From positions 1-64,000 of the forward strand of contig CAKQHH010000005.1 of NCBI GenBank assembly GCA_934234035.1: DNA of 64,000 bases, given 5' to 3'. Of this stretch, positions 42,579-54,195 are shown piece after piece. The notes below the pieces were generated by a model. It saw only the letters and a list, made by a program, of their open reading frames with translations, had not been told where the DNA came from and searched no databases. This DNA comes from an uncultured Clostridia bacterium (GTDB lineage Bacteria > Bacillota > Clostridia > Peptostreptococcales > Anaerovoracaceae). The position numbers and the translations under genes are program-made. The stretch's first letter is position 1, and every line of letters starts with the position of its first letter.

Positions 42579-45500
42579 TTAATTTGCGAGACTTTCCAGA
42601 TCTTCGTTCAAACCTTCCATCTTCGCGTTTCTGTCGGAAACGGCTTCGGAAGCATTCCCCTCTTCATTTTCTTCGTAGGAGCTTCTCATTAAAGGTTCGT
42701 TTTCTCCGTAGTCTACCTCGATGTTACGATACTGCTTCATACCGGTACCTGCCGGGATGAGCTTTCCGATCATAACGTTCTCCTTCAGACCTCTCAGGTG
42801 GTCGGTCTTTCCCTTTACCGCTGCATCGGTCAGGACACGCGTGGTCTCCTGGAAGGATGCCGCCGACAGGAAGGAGTTGGTTGCCAGCGCGGCCTTGGTG
42901 ATGCCCAGCAGCTGACGTTCTGCCGTTGCCGGCTCTCCGTCTTTCTCTGCTGCAGCCTCGTTGGCCTTCTCCAGTTCGAAGCGGCTGTACATTCCACCCG
43001 GCAGCAGATCGGTGTCACCGGACTTCTCAATCTTGTACTTGGACAGCATCTGGCTTACGATAACTTCGATGTGCTTATCGTTGATATCTACACCCTGCTG
43101 TCTGTATACTCTCTGTACTTCGGACAGGAGATATTCGTATACTCCGGATACACCCAGAATTCTCATGATATCCTTCGGATCCAGCGGTCCCTTGGTGAGC
43201 TGGTGGCCGGCATGGACTTTATCGCCCTCGCTAACCAGCAGACGTGCACCGTACGGGATGATGTATTCCCGATTTCCGCCTTCCTCGCGAACGATGACCT
43301 CGGTCTTGTTGTCGTCTCGGAGCGCGATGCTTTCCACTACGCCGTCTGCCTCGCAGATCTCTGCAAGACCCTTTGGCTTTCTAGCTTCGAACAGCTCCTC
43401 GACTCTCGGAAGACCCTGTGTGATATCGCTTCCTGCGACACCACCGGTATGGAACGTTCTCATGGTCAGCTGAGTACCCGGTTCTCCGATGGACTGTGCG
43501 GCGATAATACCAACCGCTTCGCCCGGAAGTACCTGAGTTCCCGTTGCCAGGTTTCTGCCGTAGCATTTTACGCAGACACCTCTCTCCGCACGGCAGGTCA
43601 TTACGGAACGGATCTTGACGGTTTCGATACCGATTGCTTCGATGTGCTCTGCCATTGCGTCGGAAATCTCGTCGTTTGTTTTTACCAGAACTTCACCGGT
43701 GGTCGGATCTACGATATCCTCCGCCGCGAAACGTCCTGCGATACGCTGATTCAGCGGTTCGATGACGTCCTTGCCATCCTTGAATGCCTGAACCTCTACG
43801 CCTTCGGTAGAACCGCAATCCCAGTCGTTTACGATAACGCTGTGGGAAATATCTACCAGACGACGGGTCAGATATCCGGAATCGGCCGTACGCAGCGCGG
43901 TATCCGTCAGACCCTTACGAGCACCGTTGGATGAAATGAAGTACTCCAGTATGGACAGACCTTCACGGAAGTTGGACTTGATTGGAATCTCTACCGTATG
44001 TCCGGCAGCGTTGGCCATCAGTCCACGCATTCCGCCGACCTGACTGATCTGGCTCTTGTTACCTCTGGCTCCGGAGTTGGCCATGATGAACAGGTTGTTC
44101 AAGGATCCCAGGGATTCCATCAGGGCATCCGCAACCTTTCCGGTTGCTTCTCTCCATACGCCGATAACGCGGTCATATCTCTCACGGTCGGACATCAGTC
44201 CACGTCTGTAAAAGGTTTCGAATTTATCTACGTCACGCTCTGCCGCAGCAACGATTTCTGCCTTCTCTTCCGGAATTTCCATGTCGGAGATGGAGATGGT
44301 TACTGCACCGATGGTGGAATAGTGATAGCCAATGCTCTTCACGTAATCCAGCATCAGAACGGTTTCTGTATTTCCGTGCTTCTTGAAGCACTTGTCGATA
44401 ATGGTACCCAGCTGTTTCTTTCCGCACAGGAAGTCTACTTCCAGCGAATACGGATCCTTCTCGCGGTCGACAAAGCCCATATCCTGCGGCAATCCCTGGT
44501 TGAAGATGAATCGACCGACAGTGGATTCTACCAGCTTGCCCGGATCTTCCGGATATGCCTTCATCCGTACCTTGACCTTCGCGTGAATGCCGATGGTGCC
44601 GTTCTGGTACGCCATCATCATCTCGTCCATATCCGTAAAGCACTTGCCGTCGCCCTTTTCGTTGTCCAGGTTTCTCTCTTCGGTACCCGGGTGAGTCAGG
44701 TAGTAACTTCCCAGAATCATATCCTGAGTCGGGATGGTAATTGGAGAACCATCCTTCGGTGCCAGGATGTTGTTCACGGACAGCATCAGGAATCTGGCTT
44801 CTGCCTGAGCCTCTACGGACAGCGGTACGTGAACCGCCATCTGGTCTCCGTCGAAGTCGGCGTTGAACGCGGTACAAACCAGCGGGTGCAGCTTGATTGC
44901 CTTACCTTCTACCAGTACCGGCTCGAATGCCTGAATTCCCAGTCTGTGCAGTGTCGGGGCACGGTTCAGAAGAACCGGATGATCCTTAATGACGTAGTCC
45001 AGGACATCCCAGACTTCCGGCTTCATCTTCTCTACCATGGTCTTTGCGCTCTTGATGTTGTGTGCCTTCTCCTGTGCCACCAGTTCCTTCATGATGAACG
45101 GCTTGAACAGTTCCAGTGCCATGGTCTTTGGCAGACCGCACTGATAGAACTTCAGTCCAGGGCCGACAACGATTACGGAACGGCCGGAGTAGTCAACACG
45201 CTTACCCAGCAGGTTCTGACGGAAACGTCCCTGCTTACCTTTGAGCATATCCGACAGAGATTTCAGGGCTCTTCCGGCAACGCCTGTTACCGGTCTGCCT
45301 CTTCTGCCGTTGTCAATCAGAGAGTCTACAGATTCCTGCAGCATTCTCTTCTCGTTTCGAACGATAATGTCCGGGGCACCCAGCTCCAACAGCTTCTTCA
45401 GTCTGTTGTTTCTGTTGATTACCCGGCGGTACAGATCGTTCAGGTCGGACGTTGCGAAACGTCCGCCTTCCAGCTGTACCATCGGACGGAGATCCGGCGG

Positions 45501-46217
45501 AATTACCGGAACAACGTCCAGAATCATCCACTCCGGTCTATTGCCGGACTGCTTGAAGGCCTCGATGACTTCCAGTCTTTTTACCAGACGAATCCGCTTC
45601 TGACCGGACGCCTTCATGAGCTGTTCCCGAAGTTCTTCGGCCAGCTCGTCTACGTCGATATCCATCAGCAGCTGCTTGATTGCTTCCGCACCCATTGCCG
45701 CCTTGAAGTTCTTTCCGTAGATTTCTCTTGCCTCATTGTACTGGGTTTCCTCGATAATCTGCTTGTATTCAAACGGAGTATCTCCCGGATCCGTTACGAT
45801 GTAGGAAGCAAAATAGAGCACTCTCTCCAGATTCTTCGGGGTAATATCCAGAACCAGACCGATTCTGGACGGGATTCCCTTGAAGTACCAGATGTGGGAT
45901 ACCGGTGCAACCAGCTCGATATGTCCCATTCTCTCTCTACGAACCTTGGATTTGGTAACCTCAACGCCGCAGCTCGGACAGATCTGTCCTTTGAAACGGA
46001 TTTTGTTGAACTTACCGCAGCTGCAGGTCCAGTCCTTGGTCGGTCCAAAAATTCTTTCGCAGAACAGTCCGTCTCTTTCCGGCTTCAGGGTTCTGTAGTT
46101 GATGGTCTCCGGCTTGGTAACCTCGCCGTAAGACCATTCCTTCATTTTCTCTGTGGATGCCAGTTTGATCTGCAGGGATTCAAAATTTCTAAGTTCGTAA
46201 TTATTCTCGTTATTCAT
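42579..46217 (-). CDS. rpoC: RNA polymerase subunit beta'
   Basis: Catalytic subunit, 1212 residues. The active-site [12 protein letters not shown] is present near residue 455, and the zinc finger [16 protein letters not shown] is near the N-terminus. A Glu/Asn-rich tail of about 40 residues ends the protein. It follows rpoB by 17 bases. Confidence 0.98.
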   Translation of the reverse strand: MNNENNYELRNFESLQIKLASTEKMKEWSYGEVTKPETINYRTLKPERDGLFCERIFGPTKDWTCSCGKFNKIRFKGQICPSCGVEVTKSKVRRERMGHIELVAPVSHIWYFKGIPSRIGLVLDITPKNLERVLYFASYIVTDPGDTPFEYKQIIEETQYNEAREIYGKNFKAAMGAEAIKQLLMDIDVDELAEELREQLMKASGQKRIRLVKRLEVIEAFKQSGNRPEWMILDVVPVIPPDLRPMVQLEGGRFATSDLNDLYRRVINRNNRLKKLLELGAPDIIVRNEKRMLQESVDSLIDNGRRGRPVTGVAGRALKSLSDMLKGKQGRFRQNLLGKRVDYSGRSVIVVGPGLKFYQCGLPKTMALELFKPFIMKELVAQEKAHNIKSAKTMVEKMKPEVWDVLDYVIKDHPVLLNRAPTLHRLGIQAFEPVLVEGKAIKLHPLVCTAFNADFDGDQMAVHVPLSVEAQAEARFLMLSVNNILAPKDGSPITIPTQDMILGSYYLTHPGTEERNLDNEKGDGKCFTDMDEMMMAYQNGTIGIHAKVKVRMKAYPEDPGKLVESTVGRFIFNQGLPQDMGFVDREKDPYSLEVDFLCGKKQLGTIIDKCFKKHGNTETVLMLDYVKSIGYHYSTIGAVTISISDMEIPEEKAEIVAAAERDVDKFETFYRRGLMSDRERYDRVIGVWREATGKVADALMESLGSLNNLFIMANSGARGNKSQISQVGGMRGLMANAAGHTVEIPIKSNFREGLSILEYFISSNGARKGLTDTALRTADSGYLTRRLVDISHSVIVNDWDCGSTEGVEVQAFKDGKDVIEPLNQRIAGRFAAEDIVDPTTGEVLVKTNDEISDAMAEHIEAIGIETVKIRSVMTCRAERGVCVKCYGRNLATGTQVLPGEAVGIIAAQSIGEPGTQLTMRTFHTGGVAGSDITQGLPRVEELFEARKPKGLAEICEADGVVESIALRDDNKTEVIVREEGGNREYIIPYGARLLVSEGDKVHAGHQLTKGPLDPKDIMRILGVSGVYEYLLSEVQRVYRQQGVDINDKHIEVIVSQMLSKYKIEKSGDTDLLPGGMYSRFELEKANEAAAEKDGEPATAERQLLGITKAALATNSFLSAASFQETTRVLTDAAVKGKTDHLRGLKENVMIGKLIPAGTGMKQYRNIEVDYGENEPLMRSSYEENEEGNASEAVSDRNAKMEGLNEDLESLAN

Positions 46218-46234
46218 ATTTCCTCCCTTACCTC

Positions 46235-49200
46235 TTAAATCTCGTAACCGGCCTCGTCATCGTTTCCGAGAAGACTGCTGATGTCACTGTTATCCGACAT
46301 GTCATCGTCATCCTCGAACGAGTCGTCTGCCTCTGCCTCGATTCCGGCAGCTGCTTGTGCTTCCGCTTCTGCCGCAAAAGCATCATCATCCATCTCTTCA
46401 TCGTCCGGGTCCTGCAGGCCGAATGCGTCGTCCGATTCCTCTTCCATTCTCATTCTTTCCCGCTTGCGTTCTTCCCGTTCGTGTTCTGCTTCCGACTTCC
46501 GGTCTGCCTGCTTCAGCATGCTGTCTACCGTTGCCGGATCATCGTATTCGGATGTATTCTTCAGCTTGATTTCCTTATTGTCACCGGTCATCGCGCGAAC
46601 ATCCAGTGCCAGAGCCTGGAGCTCCTTAATCAATACCTTGAAGGATTCCGGAATTCCCGGTTCCGGAATGTTCTCGCCCTTGACGATTGCTTCGTAGGTC
46701 TTTACACGACCGATGATATCATCGGACTTCACGGTGAGGATTTCCTGCAATGTGTAAGCGGCACCGTATGCTTCCAGTGCCCATACTTCCATCTCTCCGA
46801 AACGCTGTCCGCCGAACTGAGCTTTACCGCCCAATGGCTGCTGTGTTACCAGAGAGTACGGGCCCGTACTTCTCGCATGGATCTTATCATCTACCAGATG
46901 GTGCAGCTTCAGCATGTACATGTAGCCCACCGTTACGTTGTGGTCGAAGTATTCACCGGTACGTCCGTCTCTCAGCGGCAGCTTACCGGTCTTGGAATAT
47001 CCGCATTCGTCCAGCAGCTGAACGACATCGCTCTCGTGTGCACCGTCGAATACCGGTGTCGCGATATACCAGCCCTTGGTCTTTGCAGCCAGTCCCAGGT
47101 GAACTTCCAATACCTGTCCGACGTTCATTCGGGAAGGTACGCCCAACGGATTCAGCATGACCTGCAGGGTCTCGCCATCATCCTTGAACGGCATATCCTC
47201 TTCCGGCAAAATCCGGGAGATGACACCCTTGTTACCGTGACGTCCGGACATCTTATCGCCCACGTTAATCTTTCTTTTTGTCGCAATGTAGACACGTACC
47301 ACCTTGTTTACACCCGGCGGCAGCTCGCTGTCTCCGTTCTCTCTGCTGAATACCTGCACGTCTACGACGATACCGGCTTCACCGTGAGGAACTCTCAGCG
47401 ATGTATCTCTTACTTCTTTGGATTTCTCTCCAAAAATAGCACGGAGCATCCGAACTTCTGCGGTGAGATCGGTTTCGCTCTTCGGCGTCAGCTTTCCGAC
47501 CAGAATGTCGGAGGATTTTACGCTGGCACCTACGCGAATGATACCTTCTTCATCCAGTTCCTTCAGCATATCTTCGCTGACGTTCGGGATATCCCGGGTG
47601 ATCTCTTCGGCACCCAGCTTGGTCTCTCTCGCTTCGCACTCATATTTCTCAATATGGATCGAGGTGAGCACGTCATCCATAAGCAGGCGCTCGTTCAGGA
47701 TGATCGCATCCTCGTAGTTGTAGCCTTCCCAGGTCATGTAACCGATCAGCAGGTTCTTGCCCAGAGAAATCTCACCCAGATTGGTGGATGGACCGTCGGC
47801 GATTACTTCGCCGGCCTCGATGTGTTCCCCAAAGGAAACGATCGGTCTCTGATTAATGCAGGTACCCTGGTTGGAACGCTTGAACTTCAGCAGCTTGTAG
47901 TTGTCTACACCGTTGTCCTCGTCGCGGCGAATTCGGATGGTCTTTGCATCCACGAATTCAACCGTTCCGGTGTTTTTGGCCAGAACAACTGCGCCGGAGT
48001 CGCAAGCGGCCTTGTACTCGATACCGGTTCCGACATACGGAGCCTGAGTCACCAACAGCGGAACCGCCTGACGCTGCATGTTACAACCCATCAGGGCACG
48101 GTTCGCATCGTCGTTTTCCAGGAACGGAATCATTGCGGTGGATACGGACACTACCTGCTTCGGAGATACGTCCATGTAGTCCACTTCGCCTCGCATCGCC
48201 ATGGTTACTTCACCCTTGACGCCTCGAACGGCAACCTTCTTGTTCAGGAATCTTCCGTCTTCATCCAACGGTTCGTTGGCCTGAGCCACAACCATCAGTT
48301 CCTCATCGTCTGCAGACAGGTATTCCACCGTCTTGGTAACGATGCCGGTTTCTTTATCTACCTTACGATACGGTGTTTCGATAAAACCATATTCGTTAAT
48401 GATTGCATAAGTTGTCAGGGAACCGATCAGTCCGATGTTCGGACCTTCCGGAGTCTCGATTGGGCACATTCTTCCGTAGTGAGAATAATGTACGTCTCGA
48501 ACTTCCATTCCGGCTCTTTCTCTGGACAGACCACCCGGTCCCAGTGCGGAAAGTCTTCTCTTATGAGTCAGCTCTGCCAGCGGATTGTTCTGGTCCATGA
48601 ACTGAGACAGCTGAGAGCTTCCGAAGAACTCTCTTACCGCTGCGGTTACCGGACGGATGTTAATCAGCTGCTGCGGTGTCGCATTTTCGTTGGTCATGCG
48701 TTCCCGTACAGAACGTTCCATTCTGGAGAATCCGATACGGAACTGGTTCTGCAGCAATTCACCCACGGTCTTCAGACGACGATTGCCCAGGTGGTCGATA
48801 TCGTCCACTTCACCCAGACCGTAGTTCAGGTTCAACAGGTAGCTGACAGATGCGATGATGTCCGCAAGGATGACGTGCTTCGGAGAAAGCTCGTGCTTCC
48901 GGCTGGCAATTGCCGCCTTCAGATCATCCTCGGTCTCCGCATTGTCAATGATATCCTTCAGCACCGGATAGTACACCAGCTCGGACAGCTTGTACGGTGC
49001 CAGGTCGATGTCCACGTATCCGGTCGGATCCACGAACTGGTTTCCGATAACCTTAGCGACAGAATCATCGTTCTCGTTCTTGCTCCGGATCAGTGCGCTC
49101 AGTACACCGGCATTCTCGATTTCATATGCCTTTGCACGGGAAATGAATCCATCCTTTTCCACCAGGATTTCTCCGGTGTTCGGATCGATAATATCTTCTG

Positions 49201-50068
49201 CCGCATAGGCGTTCACCAGTCTGTTGTGAATTCCCAGCTTCTTATTGTATTTATATCTTCCGACTTTTGCCAGGTCGTAGCGTCTTGCATCGAAGAGAAG
49301 GGAGTTCAGCATGGAACGCGCATTCTCAACGGTTGGCGGATCTCCCGGTCTTAATCTTCTATATATTTCCTTTACGCCTTCATCGCTGTTCTTGGTATTA
49401 TCCTTTTCCAGCGTACGAATCAGTCTGTCGTCATCGCCAAAGGTGTCCAGAATGTCCTGATTAGAATCCAGACCCAGTGCTCTCAGGAAGGCGGTAATCG
49501 GTAATTTTCTTGTTCGGTCTACTCTTACATATATGATGCCAGCAGAATCCGTTTCATATTCCAACCATGCACCACGGTTCGGAATAATCGTAGAAGAGAA
49601 CAGATTCTGATTGGACTTGTCCACTAATACTTCAAAATACGGTCCCGGAGAACGAACCAGCTGTGTGACGATGGCTCTCTCTGCACCGTTGTAGATGAAT
49701 GTGCCCTTTTCTGTCATCAGAGGAAACTCGCCCATGAAGACATCCTGCTCTTTGATCTCGCCGGTCTCGCGGTTAATCAGCCGTACCTTTACCGTAAGAG
49801 ATGTTGCATACGTGGTCTCCCGTTCTTTACATTCTTCCTGACTATATTTGGTTTCTTCGGAAAAATGGTAGTCGGCGAACTCGAGACTGAGGGTATTCGT
49901 TGTATCCCGAATTGGGGAAACGTCCTCCAGAACCTCTGACAGACCTTCTTCCACAAACCATTTATAGGACTGTGTCTGCACATCAATGAGGTTCGGCATC
50001 TCGCAAACTTCATTGATCTTGGCAAAGGTCATGCGTTCTTTCCTACCAACTTTTACAGGTCTTGGCAT
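46235..50068 (-). CDS. rpoB: RNA polymerase subunit beta with acidic C-terminal tail
   Basis: Catalytic subunit, 1277 residues, about 80 longer than the common Firmicutes length. The rifampicin region reads [20 protein letters not shown] and [12 protein letters not shown], with Asp, His and Ser at the residues most often altered in resistant mutants. The last 80 or so residues are strongly acidic (runs such as [16 protein letters not shown]) and likely disordered. A perfect 10-bp hairpin lies between rplL and this gene. Confidence 0.98.
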   Translation of the reverse strand: MPRPVKVGRKERMTFAKINEVCEMPNLIDVQTQSYKWFVEEGLSEVLEDVSPIRDTTNTLSLEFADYHFSEETKYSQEECKERETTYATSLTVKVRLINRETGEIKEQDVFMGEFPLMTEKGTFIYNGAERAIVTQLVRSPGPYFEVLVDKSNQNLFSSTIIPNRGAWLEYETDSAGIIYVRVDRTRKLPITAFLRALGLDSNQDILDTFGDDDRLIRTLEKDNTKNSDEGVKEIYRRLRPGDPPTVENARSMLNSLLFDARRYDLAKVGRYKYNKKLGIHNRLVNAYAAEDIIDPNTGEILVEKDGFISRAKAYEIENAGVLSALIRSKNENDDSVAKVIGNQFVDPTGYVDIDLAPYKLSELVYYPVLKDIIDNAETEDDLKAAIASRKHELSPKHVILADIIASVSYLLNLNYGLGEVDDIDHLGNRRLKTVGELLQNQFRIGFSRMERSVRERMTNENATPQQLINIRPVTAAVREFFGSSQLSQFMDQNNPLAELTHKRRLSALGPGGLSRERAGMEVRDVHYSHYGRMCPIETPEGPNIGLIGSLTTYAIINEYGFIETPYRKVDKETGIVTKTVEYLSADDEELMVVAQANEPLDEDGRFLNKKVAVRGVKGEVTMAMRGEVDYMDVSPKQVVSVSTAMIPFLENDDANRALMGCNMQRQAVPLLVTQAPYVGTGIEYKAACDSGAVVLAKNTGTVEFVDAKTIRIRRDEDNGVDNYKLLKFKRSNQGTCINQRPIVSFGEHIEAGEVIADGPSTNLGEISLGKNLLIGYMTWEGYNYEDAIILNERLLMDDVLTSIHIEKYECEARETKLGAEEITRDIPNVSEDMLKELDEEGIIRVGASVKSSDILVGKLTPKSETDLTAEVRMLRAIFGEKSKEVRDTSLRVPHGEAGIVVDVQVFSRENGDSELPPGVNKVVRVYIATKRKINVGDKMSGRHGNKGVISRILPEEDMPFKDDGETLQVMLNPLGVPSRMNVGQVLEVHLGLAAKTKGWYIATPVFDGAHESDVVQLLDECGYSKTGKLPLRDGRTGEYFDHNVTVGYMYMLKLHHLVDDKIHARSTGPYSLVTQQPLGGKAQFGGQRFGEMEVWALEAYGAAYTLQEILTVKSDDIIGRVKTYEAIVKGENIPEPGIPESFKVLIKELQALALDVRAMTGDNKEIKLKNTSEYDDPATVDSMLKQADRKSEAEHEREERKRERMRMEEESDDAFGLQDPDDEEMDDDAFAAEAEAQAAAGIEAEADDSFEDDDDMSDNSDISSLLGNDDEAGYEI

Positions 50069-50236
50069 GTTATCACTCCTTATTGTTCAAGAAAAAATCG
50101 ATTCTATTGCAACTAACAAGTATATGGCACAATTGCATAGAACTTATGTGAATTTTGAGTGTTTTCAGTGATTTTTTTCTCGCTCACTTCGGATCTCAAT
50201 ACTCCCAGGCGAGATAGATATATGCAAACAACAATA

Positions 50237-50261
50237 TGGGCCCTGAGACAATCAGGGCCCA
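50237..50261 (-). terminator. Hairpin between rplL and rpoB
   Basis: A perfect 10-bp stem TGGGCCCTGA / TCAGGGCCCA with a 5-base loop lies 22 bases past rplL. No U-run follows, so it may be a partial attenuator or an RNA processing site that separates rplJL from rpoBC expression, as in E. coli. Confidence 0.6.
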
Positions 50262-50282
50262 ATTTCTGACTTCGTATCTGAA

Positions 50283-50651
50283 CTACTTCAGCTCAGCTAC
50301 TGCGCCAACTTCTTCCAGAGCAGCCTTGAGTGCGTCTGCTTCAGCCTTCTCAACGTTTTCCTTAACGTTAGCCGGAGCACCGTCAACCAGAGCCTTTGCT
50401 TCCTTCAGGCCAAGACCGGTAGCTTCTCTTACAGCCTTGATAACCTTGATCTTGTTGTCGCCAACTTCCTTCAGAACAACAGTGAATTCAGTCTGTTCTT
50501 CTTCAGCAGCAGCACCACCTGCAGCTCCCGGAGCAGCTACAACAGCAGCAGCAGCGGATACGCCGAATTCTTCTTCACAAGCCTTAACGAGTTCGTTGAT
50601 TTCGAGAATGCTCATTCCCTTCAGAGCCTCGATGATCTGATCCTTATCCAT
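50283..50651 (-). CDS. rplL: Ribosomal protein bL12 (L7/L12 stalk)
   Basis: Stalk protein that recruits translation GTPases, 122 residues. N-terminal dimerisation part, Ala/Gly/Glu hinge near 40-50, and the C-terminal GTPase-activating domain ([20 protein letters not shown]). Confidence 0.98.
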   Translation of the reverse strand: MDKDQIIEALKGMSILEINELVKACEEEFGVSAAAAVVAAPGAAGGAAAEEEQTEFTVVLKEVGDNKIKVIKAVREATGLGLKEAKALVDGAPANVKENVEKAEADALKAALEEVGAVAELK

Positions 50652-50727
50652 TATAAGTTCTCCTTTTCTGATTTTTATGAGTGTTGGTTAGGCCGCAATG
50701 GCCCGCTTTATAAAATTATGATTTCGA

Positions 50728-51237
50728 TTAAGCTTCTGCAGCTTCCTCGTCGTCCTTGTCAGCAATTGCCTTGAAGGTTCTAACAAGCTGAGACAGAGGG
50801 GACTGGATGCTTCCCATGAAACGAGCGATGAGCTCTTCTCTGGACGGAATTTCAGCCAGCTCTTCTACCTGCTTTGCGTCATATACCTGGCCTTCTACTA
50901 CAGCACCCTTGAACGCCATCTTCTTGTACTGCTTGATGGACTTGTTCAGGATTCTTGCACCTGCAGTTGCGTCTTCGTTGCTGAATGCGAATGCGCTGGA
51001 ACCCTTCAGGGCTTCGCCCAGAGCTTCGTACGGAGTTCCTTCGATGGCACGCTTTACAAGAGTGTTCTTGTATACGGTGAAGCCAACGCCGCCTTCTCTG
51101 AGGTTCTTTCTCATCTCATCCGCTTCTGCTACAGTCAGACCGAGATAATCTACAACAACAACAGACTGAGCCTGTTCAAAACGTTCTTTGATTTCGTCAA
51201 TTACTACCTGTTTTGCTTTTTTTGCTTCTACAGACAT
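50728..51237 (-). CDS. rplJ: Ribosomal protein uL10
   Basis: Stalk base and autogenous regulator, 169 residues. The N-terminal rRNA-binding part (VVVDYLGLTVAEADEMRKNL) and the C-terminal helix that binds bL12 are present. Preceded by the L10 leader attenuator. Confidence 0.98.
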   Translation of the reverse strand: MSVEAKKAKQVVIDEIKERFEQAQSVVVVDYLGLTVAEADEMRKNLREGGVGFTVYKNTLVKRAIEGTPYEALGEALKGSSAFAFSNEDATAGARILNKSIKQYKKMAFKGAVVEGQVYDAKQVEELAEIPSREELIARFMGSIQSPLSQLVRTFKAIADKDDEEAAEA

Positions 51238-51297
51238 TTGTTCTCCTTTCCTGACCGCCGGGCGGTCATAGTTTTGTTCCGAATGTCACACACGGTA

Positions 51298-51382
51298 CAA
51301 AATACCCCGCTATGGAGACAGCGGGGTTCAATTTATATTGTACCTCGGCGGGAAATTAAGCTTTCGCACCCGCTGTCTACGG
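51298..51382 (-). promoter_or_regulatory. Ribosomal protein L10 leader with attenuator
   Basis: The leader carries the signature L10 element: GCGGG (51373-51369) and CCCGC (51352-51348) form a helix around the conserved TGCGAAAGCTTAAT kink-turn loop. An 8-bp hairpin ACCCCGCT / AGCGGGGT followed by ATTTTG (51298-51327) is the terminator. AGACAGCGGG (51378-51369) is exactly complementary to CCCGCTGTCT (51325-51316), so the two structures are mutually exclusive. Free L10 stabilising the kink-turn helix should favour termination. Confidence 0.92.
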
Positions 51383-51411
51383 TTGATATTCGATTTTTAA
51401 AAGATAACGAT

Positions 51412-52107
51412 TTAGCCTAAGGATGCGTTGTTCACTTTAACGCCAGGGCTCATTGTGGAAGCGATGGTTACGCTCTTGAAGTACTGACCCTTTGCTGCGG
51501 ATGGCTTTGCCTTCGCAATTGCGTTCAGCAGTGCGTTTGCATTCTCTGCCAGCTGCTCGTTGGTGAAAGATTTCTTTCCGATGATTACGTGGATGATGTT
51601 TGCCTTATCCAGACGATACTCCACCTTACCGGCTTTAATCTCTTCCAGTGCTTTTGTTACGTCCATGGTTACGGTGCCGGACTTCGGGTTTGGCATCAAG
51701 CCCTTCGGTCCCAGAACTCTACCCAGACGACCTACAACGCCCATCATATCCGGGGTTGCTACTACTGCATCGAAGTCGAACCAGTTTTCCTGCTGGATCT
51801 TCTGTGCCATATCCTCAGCACCGACATAATCCGCACCGGCTGCCTCTGCCTCTTCTGCCTTTGCGCCCTTAGCGAAAACCAGAACCTTCTTGGATTTACC
51901 GGTTCCGTGCGGCAGTACAGTAGCTCCTCTTACCTGCTGATCTGCGTGTCTTCCATCTACACCGAGACGGATGTGCATTTCGATGGTCTCATCGAACTTT
52001 GCAGTCGCAAGTTCCTTTACGTGCTGTACAGCTTCTGCTACTTCGTAAGTCTGAGTCTTATCGAAGTTTTTCGCAGCTTCGCTGTATCTTCTGCTTCTCT
52101 TTGGCAT
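51412..52107 (-). CDS. rplA: Ribosomal protein uL1
   Basis: L1 stalk protein and translational repressor in many bacteria, 231 residues, with the conserved [14 protein letters not shown] and [18 protein letters not shown] segments. It lies 43 bases after rplK. Confidence 0.98.
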   Translation of the reverse strand: MPKRSRRYSEAAKNFDKTQTYEVAEAVQHVKELATAKFDETIEMHIRLGVDGRHADQQVRGATVLPHGTGKSKKVLVFAKGAKAEEAEAAGADYVGAEDMAQKIQQENWFDFDAVVATPDMMGVVGRLGRVLGPKGLMPNPKSGTVTMDVTKALEEIKAGKVEYRLDKANIIHVIIGKKSFTNEQLAENANALLNAIAKAKPSAAKGQYFKSVTIASTMSPGVKVNNASLG

Positions 52108-52150
52108 TTTTTCCTCCTTGTGGTACTAACGGCTTCCGCCTCCCACTGTC

Positions 52151-52576
52151 TTAGCCTTCTACGATGATGCCCATGCTTCTTGCGGTTCCCTTAATCATGT
52201 CCGTTGCGGCTTCAAGGGATGCTGCATTCAGGTCCGGCATCTTAGTCTTAGCGATTTCCTGAGCCTGCTCCAGAGTAATGGTAGCGACCTTGCGCTTGTT
52301 CGGTTCTCCGGATGCACTCTCGATTCCTGCAGCCTTCTTCAGCAGAACTGCTGCTGGCGGTGTCTTGCACACGAAGCTGAAGCTTCTGTCTGCATAAACA
52401 GTGATAACAACCGGAATAACCATTCCGCTCTGATCTGCTGTTCTTGCATTGAACTGCTTACAGAAGTCCATGATGTTCACGCTCTTCTGACCCAGTGCAG
52501 GACCAACAGGTGGCGCAGGAGTTGCTCCCCCGGCAGGAATCTGTAATTTGATGTAGCCATCAATTTTCTTTGCCAT
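52151..52576 (-). CDS. rplK: Ribosomal protein uL11
   Basis: GTPase-centre protein that also senses deacylated tRNA for the stringent response, 141 residues ([20 protein letters not shown] in the N-terminal domain). Confidence 0.98.
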   Translation of the reverse strand: MAKKIDGYIKLQIPAGGATPAPPVGPALGQKSVNIMDFCKQFNARTADQSGMVIPVVITVYADRSFSFVCKTPPAAVLLKKAAGIESASGEPNKRKVATITLEQAQEIAKTKMPDLNAASLEAATDMIKGTARSMGIIVEG

Positions 52577-52599
52577 CGTCTTCTCCTTTCTTCAATTAG

Positions 52600-53193
52600 T
52601 TATTGAATTTTTCCAACCTGCGAAAATTCAAGTTCCACAGGAGTATCTCTACCGAACATCGAAACTCTGGCTTTAACAATCTGCTTTTCTGGGCTGATCT
52701 CTTCTACGATGCCCAGTTGTCCTTCAAAAGGGCCCCCGATAACGCGGATTGTATCGCCGACTTCAACGTCCAGGTCGATTCGCATTTTCTCGACACCCAT
52801 TCGTACCACTTCTTCCTTGCTCAAAGGAATCGGATCCGAACCGTGTCCAACAAAGCCCGTAACACCCTCTGTGTTGCGAACCAGGTACCAAGTTTCATTA
52901 TTTACAATCATCTTGATAACGACATATCCCGGATACAGCTTGCGGGTTTTGATTTTCCGCTGACCGTTCTTGAGTTCCATAATCTCTTCGGTTGGGATTA
53001 CGACTTCTTCAATCAGGTCCTGCATGCCACGATATTCCACCATCTTCTCGATGTTGCTCTTTACCTTGTTCTCATAGCCAGAATACGTATGCACCACATA
53101 CCACTTCGAGGTACCGTCACCACGAAGTCCTTCGCCTTCCAGCGGCGACACGGAAGTGCTGTTCGCATTCAAATTCTCTGTCATGTCCGCCAT
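52600..53193 (-). CDS. nusG: Transcription elongation factor NusG
   Basis: RNA polymerase-binding factor, 197 residues. The NGN domain begins at WYVVHTYSGYENKV near residue 31, and the C-terminal KOW domain (VGDTIRVIGGPFEGQLGIVEE) follows. About 30 extra N-terminal residues, rich in Asn, Ser and Gly, precede the domain. The ATG at 53193 is nine bases after AGGAG and is preferred to a TTG at 53199. Confidence 0.97.
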   Translation of the reverse strand: MADMTENLNANSTSVSPLEGEGLRGDGTSKWYVVHTYSGYENKVKSNIEKMVEYRGMQDLIEEVVIPTEEIMELKNGQRKIKTRKLYPGYVVIKMIVNNETWYLVRNTEGVTGFVGHGSDPIPLSKEEVVRMGVEKMRIDLDVEVGDTIRVIGGPFEGQLGIVEEISPEKQIVKARVSMFGRDTPVELEFSQVGKIQ

Positions 53194-53212
53194 ATTCAAT
53201 TGCTCCTATATA

Positions 53213-53449
53213 CTAGGAAAGTGTAATTCCAAGCACTTTACGCAGCAACGCAAGGAATCCGGTATCCACCAGCCAGAAGCCCAGAGCAAAGAATGCGCAC
53301 ACTGCAAATACAACCAGTGTACTGCTGCCCAGCTCGTTCTTCGTCGGCCATACTACCTTGCCGAACTCTTCCTTTACGCCGGCAAGATATCCCAGGATTC
53401 CGCGCTTTTCGCCGCGGCTCTTCTTCCCAGTTTCTTTTTCATTAACCAT
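53213..53449 (-). CDS. secE: Protein translocase subunit SecE
   Basis: Single-span clamp of the SecYEG channel, 78 residues. A charged N-terminus (EKETGKKSRGEKRG) with the conserved GYLAGVKEEFGKVVWPTKNE amphipathic helix precedes one membrane helix. Between rpmG and nusG, as is standard. Confidence 0.96.
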   Translation of the reverse strand: MVNEKETGKKSRGEKRGILGYLAGVKEEFGKVVWPTKNELGSSTLVVFAVCAFFALGFWLVDTGFLALLRKVLGITLS

Positions 53450-53479
53450 GATTGCACTCCGTTGTTTACAATGCAGTAA

Positions 53480-53629
53480 TTACTTTGTCTCCTTGTGAAG
53501 AGTCTCTTTTCCGCAGAACTTGCAATACTTTCTCAGCTCAATTCTGTCCGGATTGTTCTTCTTGTTCTTCATGGTGTTGTAGTTTCTCTGCTTGCACTCG
53601 GTGCATGCCAGGATGATTTTGTTTCTCAC
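53480..53629 (-). CDS. rpmG: Ribosomal protein bL33
   Basis: A 49-residue zinc form with CTEC near residue 9 and CKFC near 36. The start codon is GTG after AAGGAGGAAACTACT. First gene of the rpmG-secE-nusG operon, with a consensus promoter. Confidence 0.95.
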   Translation of the reverse strand: MRNKIILACTECKQRNYNTMKNKKNNPDRIELRKYCKFCGKETLHKETK

Positions 53630-53686
53630 AGTAGTTTCCTCCTTATACTGCCATTATCTTGCAAAAATCCTTATTCACTCCAAAAT

Positions 53687-53710
53687 CAGAGCAGGTATCT
53701 CACTGCTCTG
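53687..53710 (-). promoter_or_regulatory. Hairpin in the rpmG leader
   Basis: A perfect 8-bp stem CAGAGCAG / CTGCTCTG with an 8-base loop is followed by ATTTTGG on the minus strand. It lies between the promoter and rpmG and resembles an attenuator. Confidence 0.55.
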
Positions 53711-53737
53711 TTTGTTATTTCATAAAGTCGCTCAATA

Positions 53738-53766
53738 ATATTACTCTGATACCTCGTCAATGTCAA
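53738..53766 (-). promoter_or_regulatory. rpmG-secE-nusG promoter
   Basis: TTGACA (53766-53761), 17 bases, TAATAT (53743-53738) on the minus strand. It leaves a leader of about 100 bases. Confidence 0.88.
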
Positions 53767-53853
53767 GAGATTTTGTAAATATTTTTGCTGCTTTACGCGT
53801 TTTATTCACTTTTTCTGAGATTATCCGGCAAGAGCCGGCTTTGAAGCGTTTCT

Positions 53854-54036
53854 CTATCTGCCGACGTGCACTTTCACGTGGCTCATCGCCATCGCTGCCA
53901 GCACGAAGCACACTACGGAAACCACCGCCTGAGTGATAATCGCCTCACGGCATACCAATACGACAAAGATTACGCTGAGAATCATCATTGCTATTGTTGC
54001 CAACATCCCATTGGAAATCATCTGTTTCTTATTCAT
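53854..54036 (-). CDS. Small two-helix membrane protein, unknown function
   Basis: I do not recognise this 60-residue protein. It has a short Lys-containing N-terminus and two hydrophobic segments (about residues 10-28 and 33-50) with a basic end (SHVKVHVGR), which suggests a membrane hairpin with both termini in the cytoplasm. The start at 54036 follows GAGG. A longer frame to 54069 has no better site. It has its own promoter and occupies the place between rlmB and rpmG, where many Clostridia carry sigH. Confidence 0.6.
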   Translation of the reverse strand: MNKKQMISNGMLATIAMMILSVIFVVLVCREAIITQAVVSVVCFVLAAMAMSHVKVHVGR

Positions 54037-54052
54037 CACAAACCTCACTTTC

Positions 54053-54067
54053 GTTGTCCGAGACAAC
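54053..54067. promoter_or_regulatory. Palindrome in the leader of the small membrane gene
   Basis: GTTGTC and GACAAC form a perfect 6-bp inverted repeat with a 3-base spacer just downstream of the predicted start of transcription. It could be an operator or an RNA hairpin. Confidence 0.45.
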
Positions 54068-54083
54068 ATCTTTCTTTAAGTGA

Positions 54084-54112
54084 ATATTATATGAAGATTG
54101 TCAGAATGTTAA
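54084..54112 (-). promoter_or_regulatory. Promoter of the small membrane gene
   Basis: TTAACA (54112-54107), 17 bases, TAATAT (54089-54084) on the minus strand. The rest of the 190-base gap to rlmB contains two GTTTC...GAAAC palindromes. Confidence 0.7.
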
Positions 54113-54117
54113 CCTTT

Positions 54118-54133
54118 GTTTCGAAATCGAAAC
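54118..54133. promoter_or_regulatory. GTTTCG-4-CGAAAC palindrome
   Basis: A perfect inverted repeat with 6-bp arms lies just upstream of the -35 box. A similar palindrome, GTTTCAA-4-TTGAAAC, lies at 54196-54213. Both share the GTTTC/GAAAC ends, suggesting two sites for one regulator. Confidence 0.45.
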
Positions 54134-54195
54134 ATGAATTTCCTTGTTGAAAAATATGGAACAATTTACTTTTTGTAATCCATTCAAAGCCTTAC

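Noticed and set aside
43998..46238. Open frame of 746 codons on the plus strand
   Set aside because: Antisense shadow of rpoC.
46355..49354. Open reading frame of about 1000 codons on the plus strand
   Set aside because: It lies entirely antisense to rpoB, has no ribosome binding site and no recognisable domain. Strong codon bias in rpoB opens the opposite frame.
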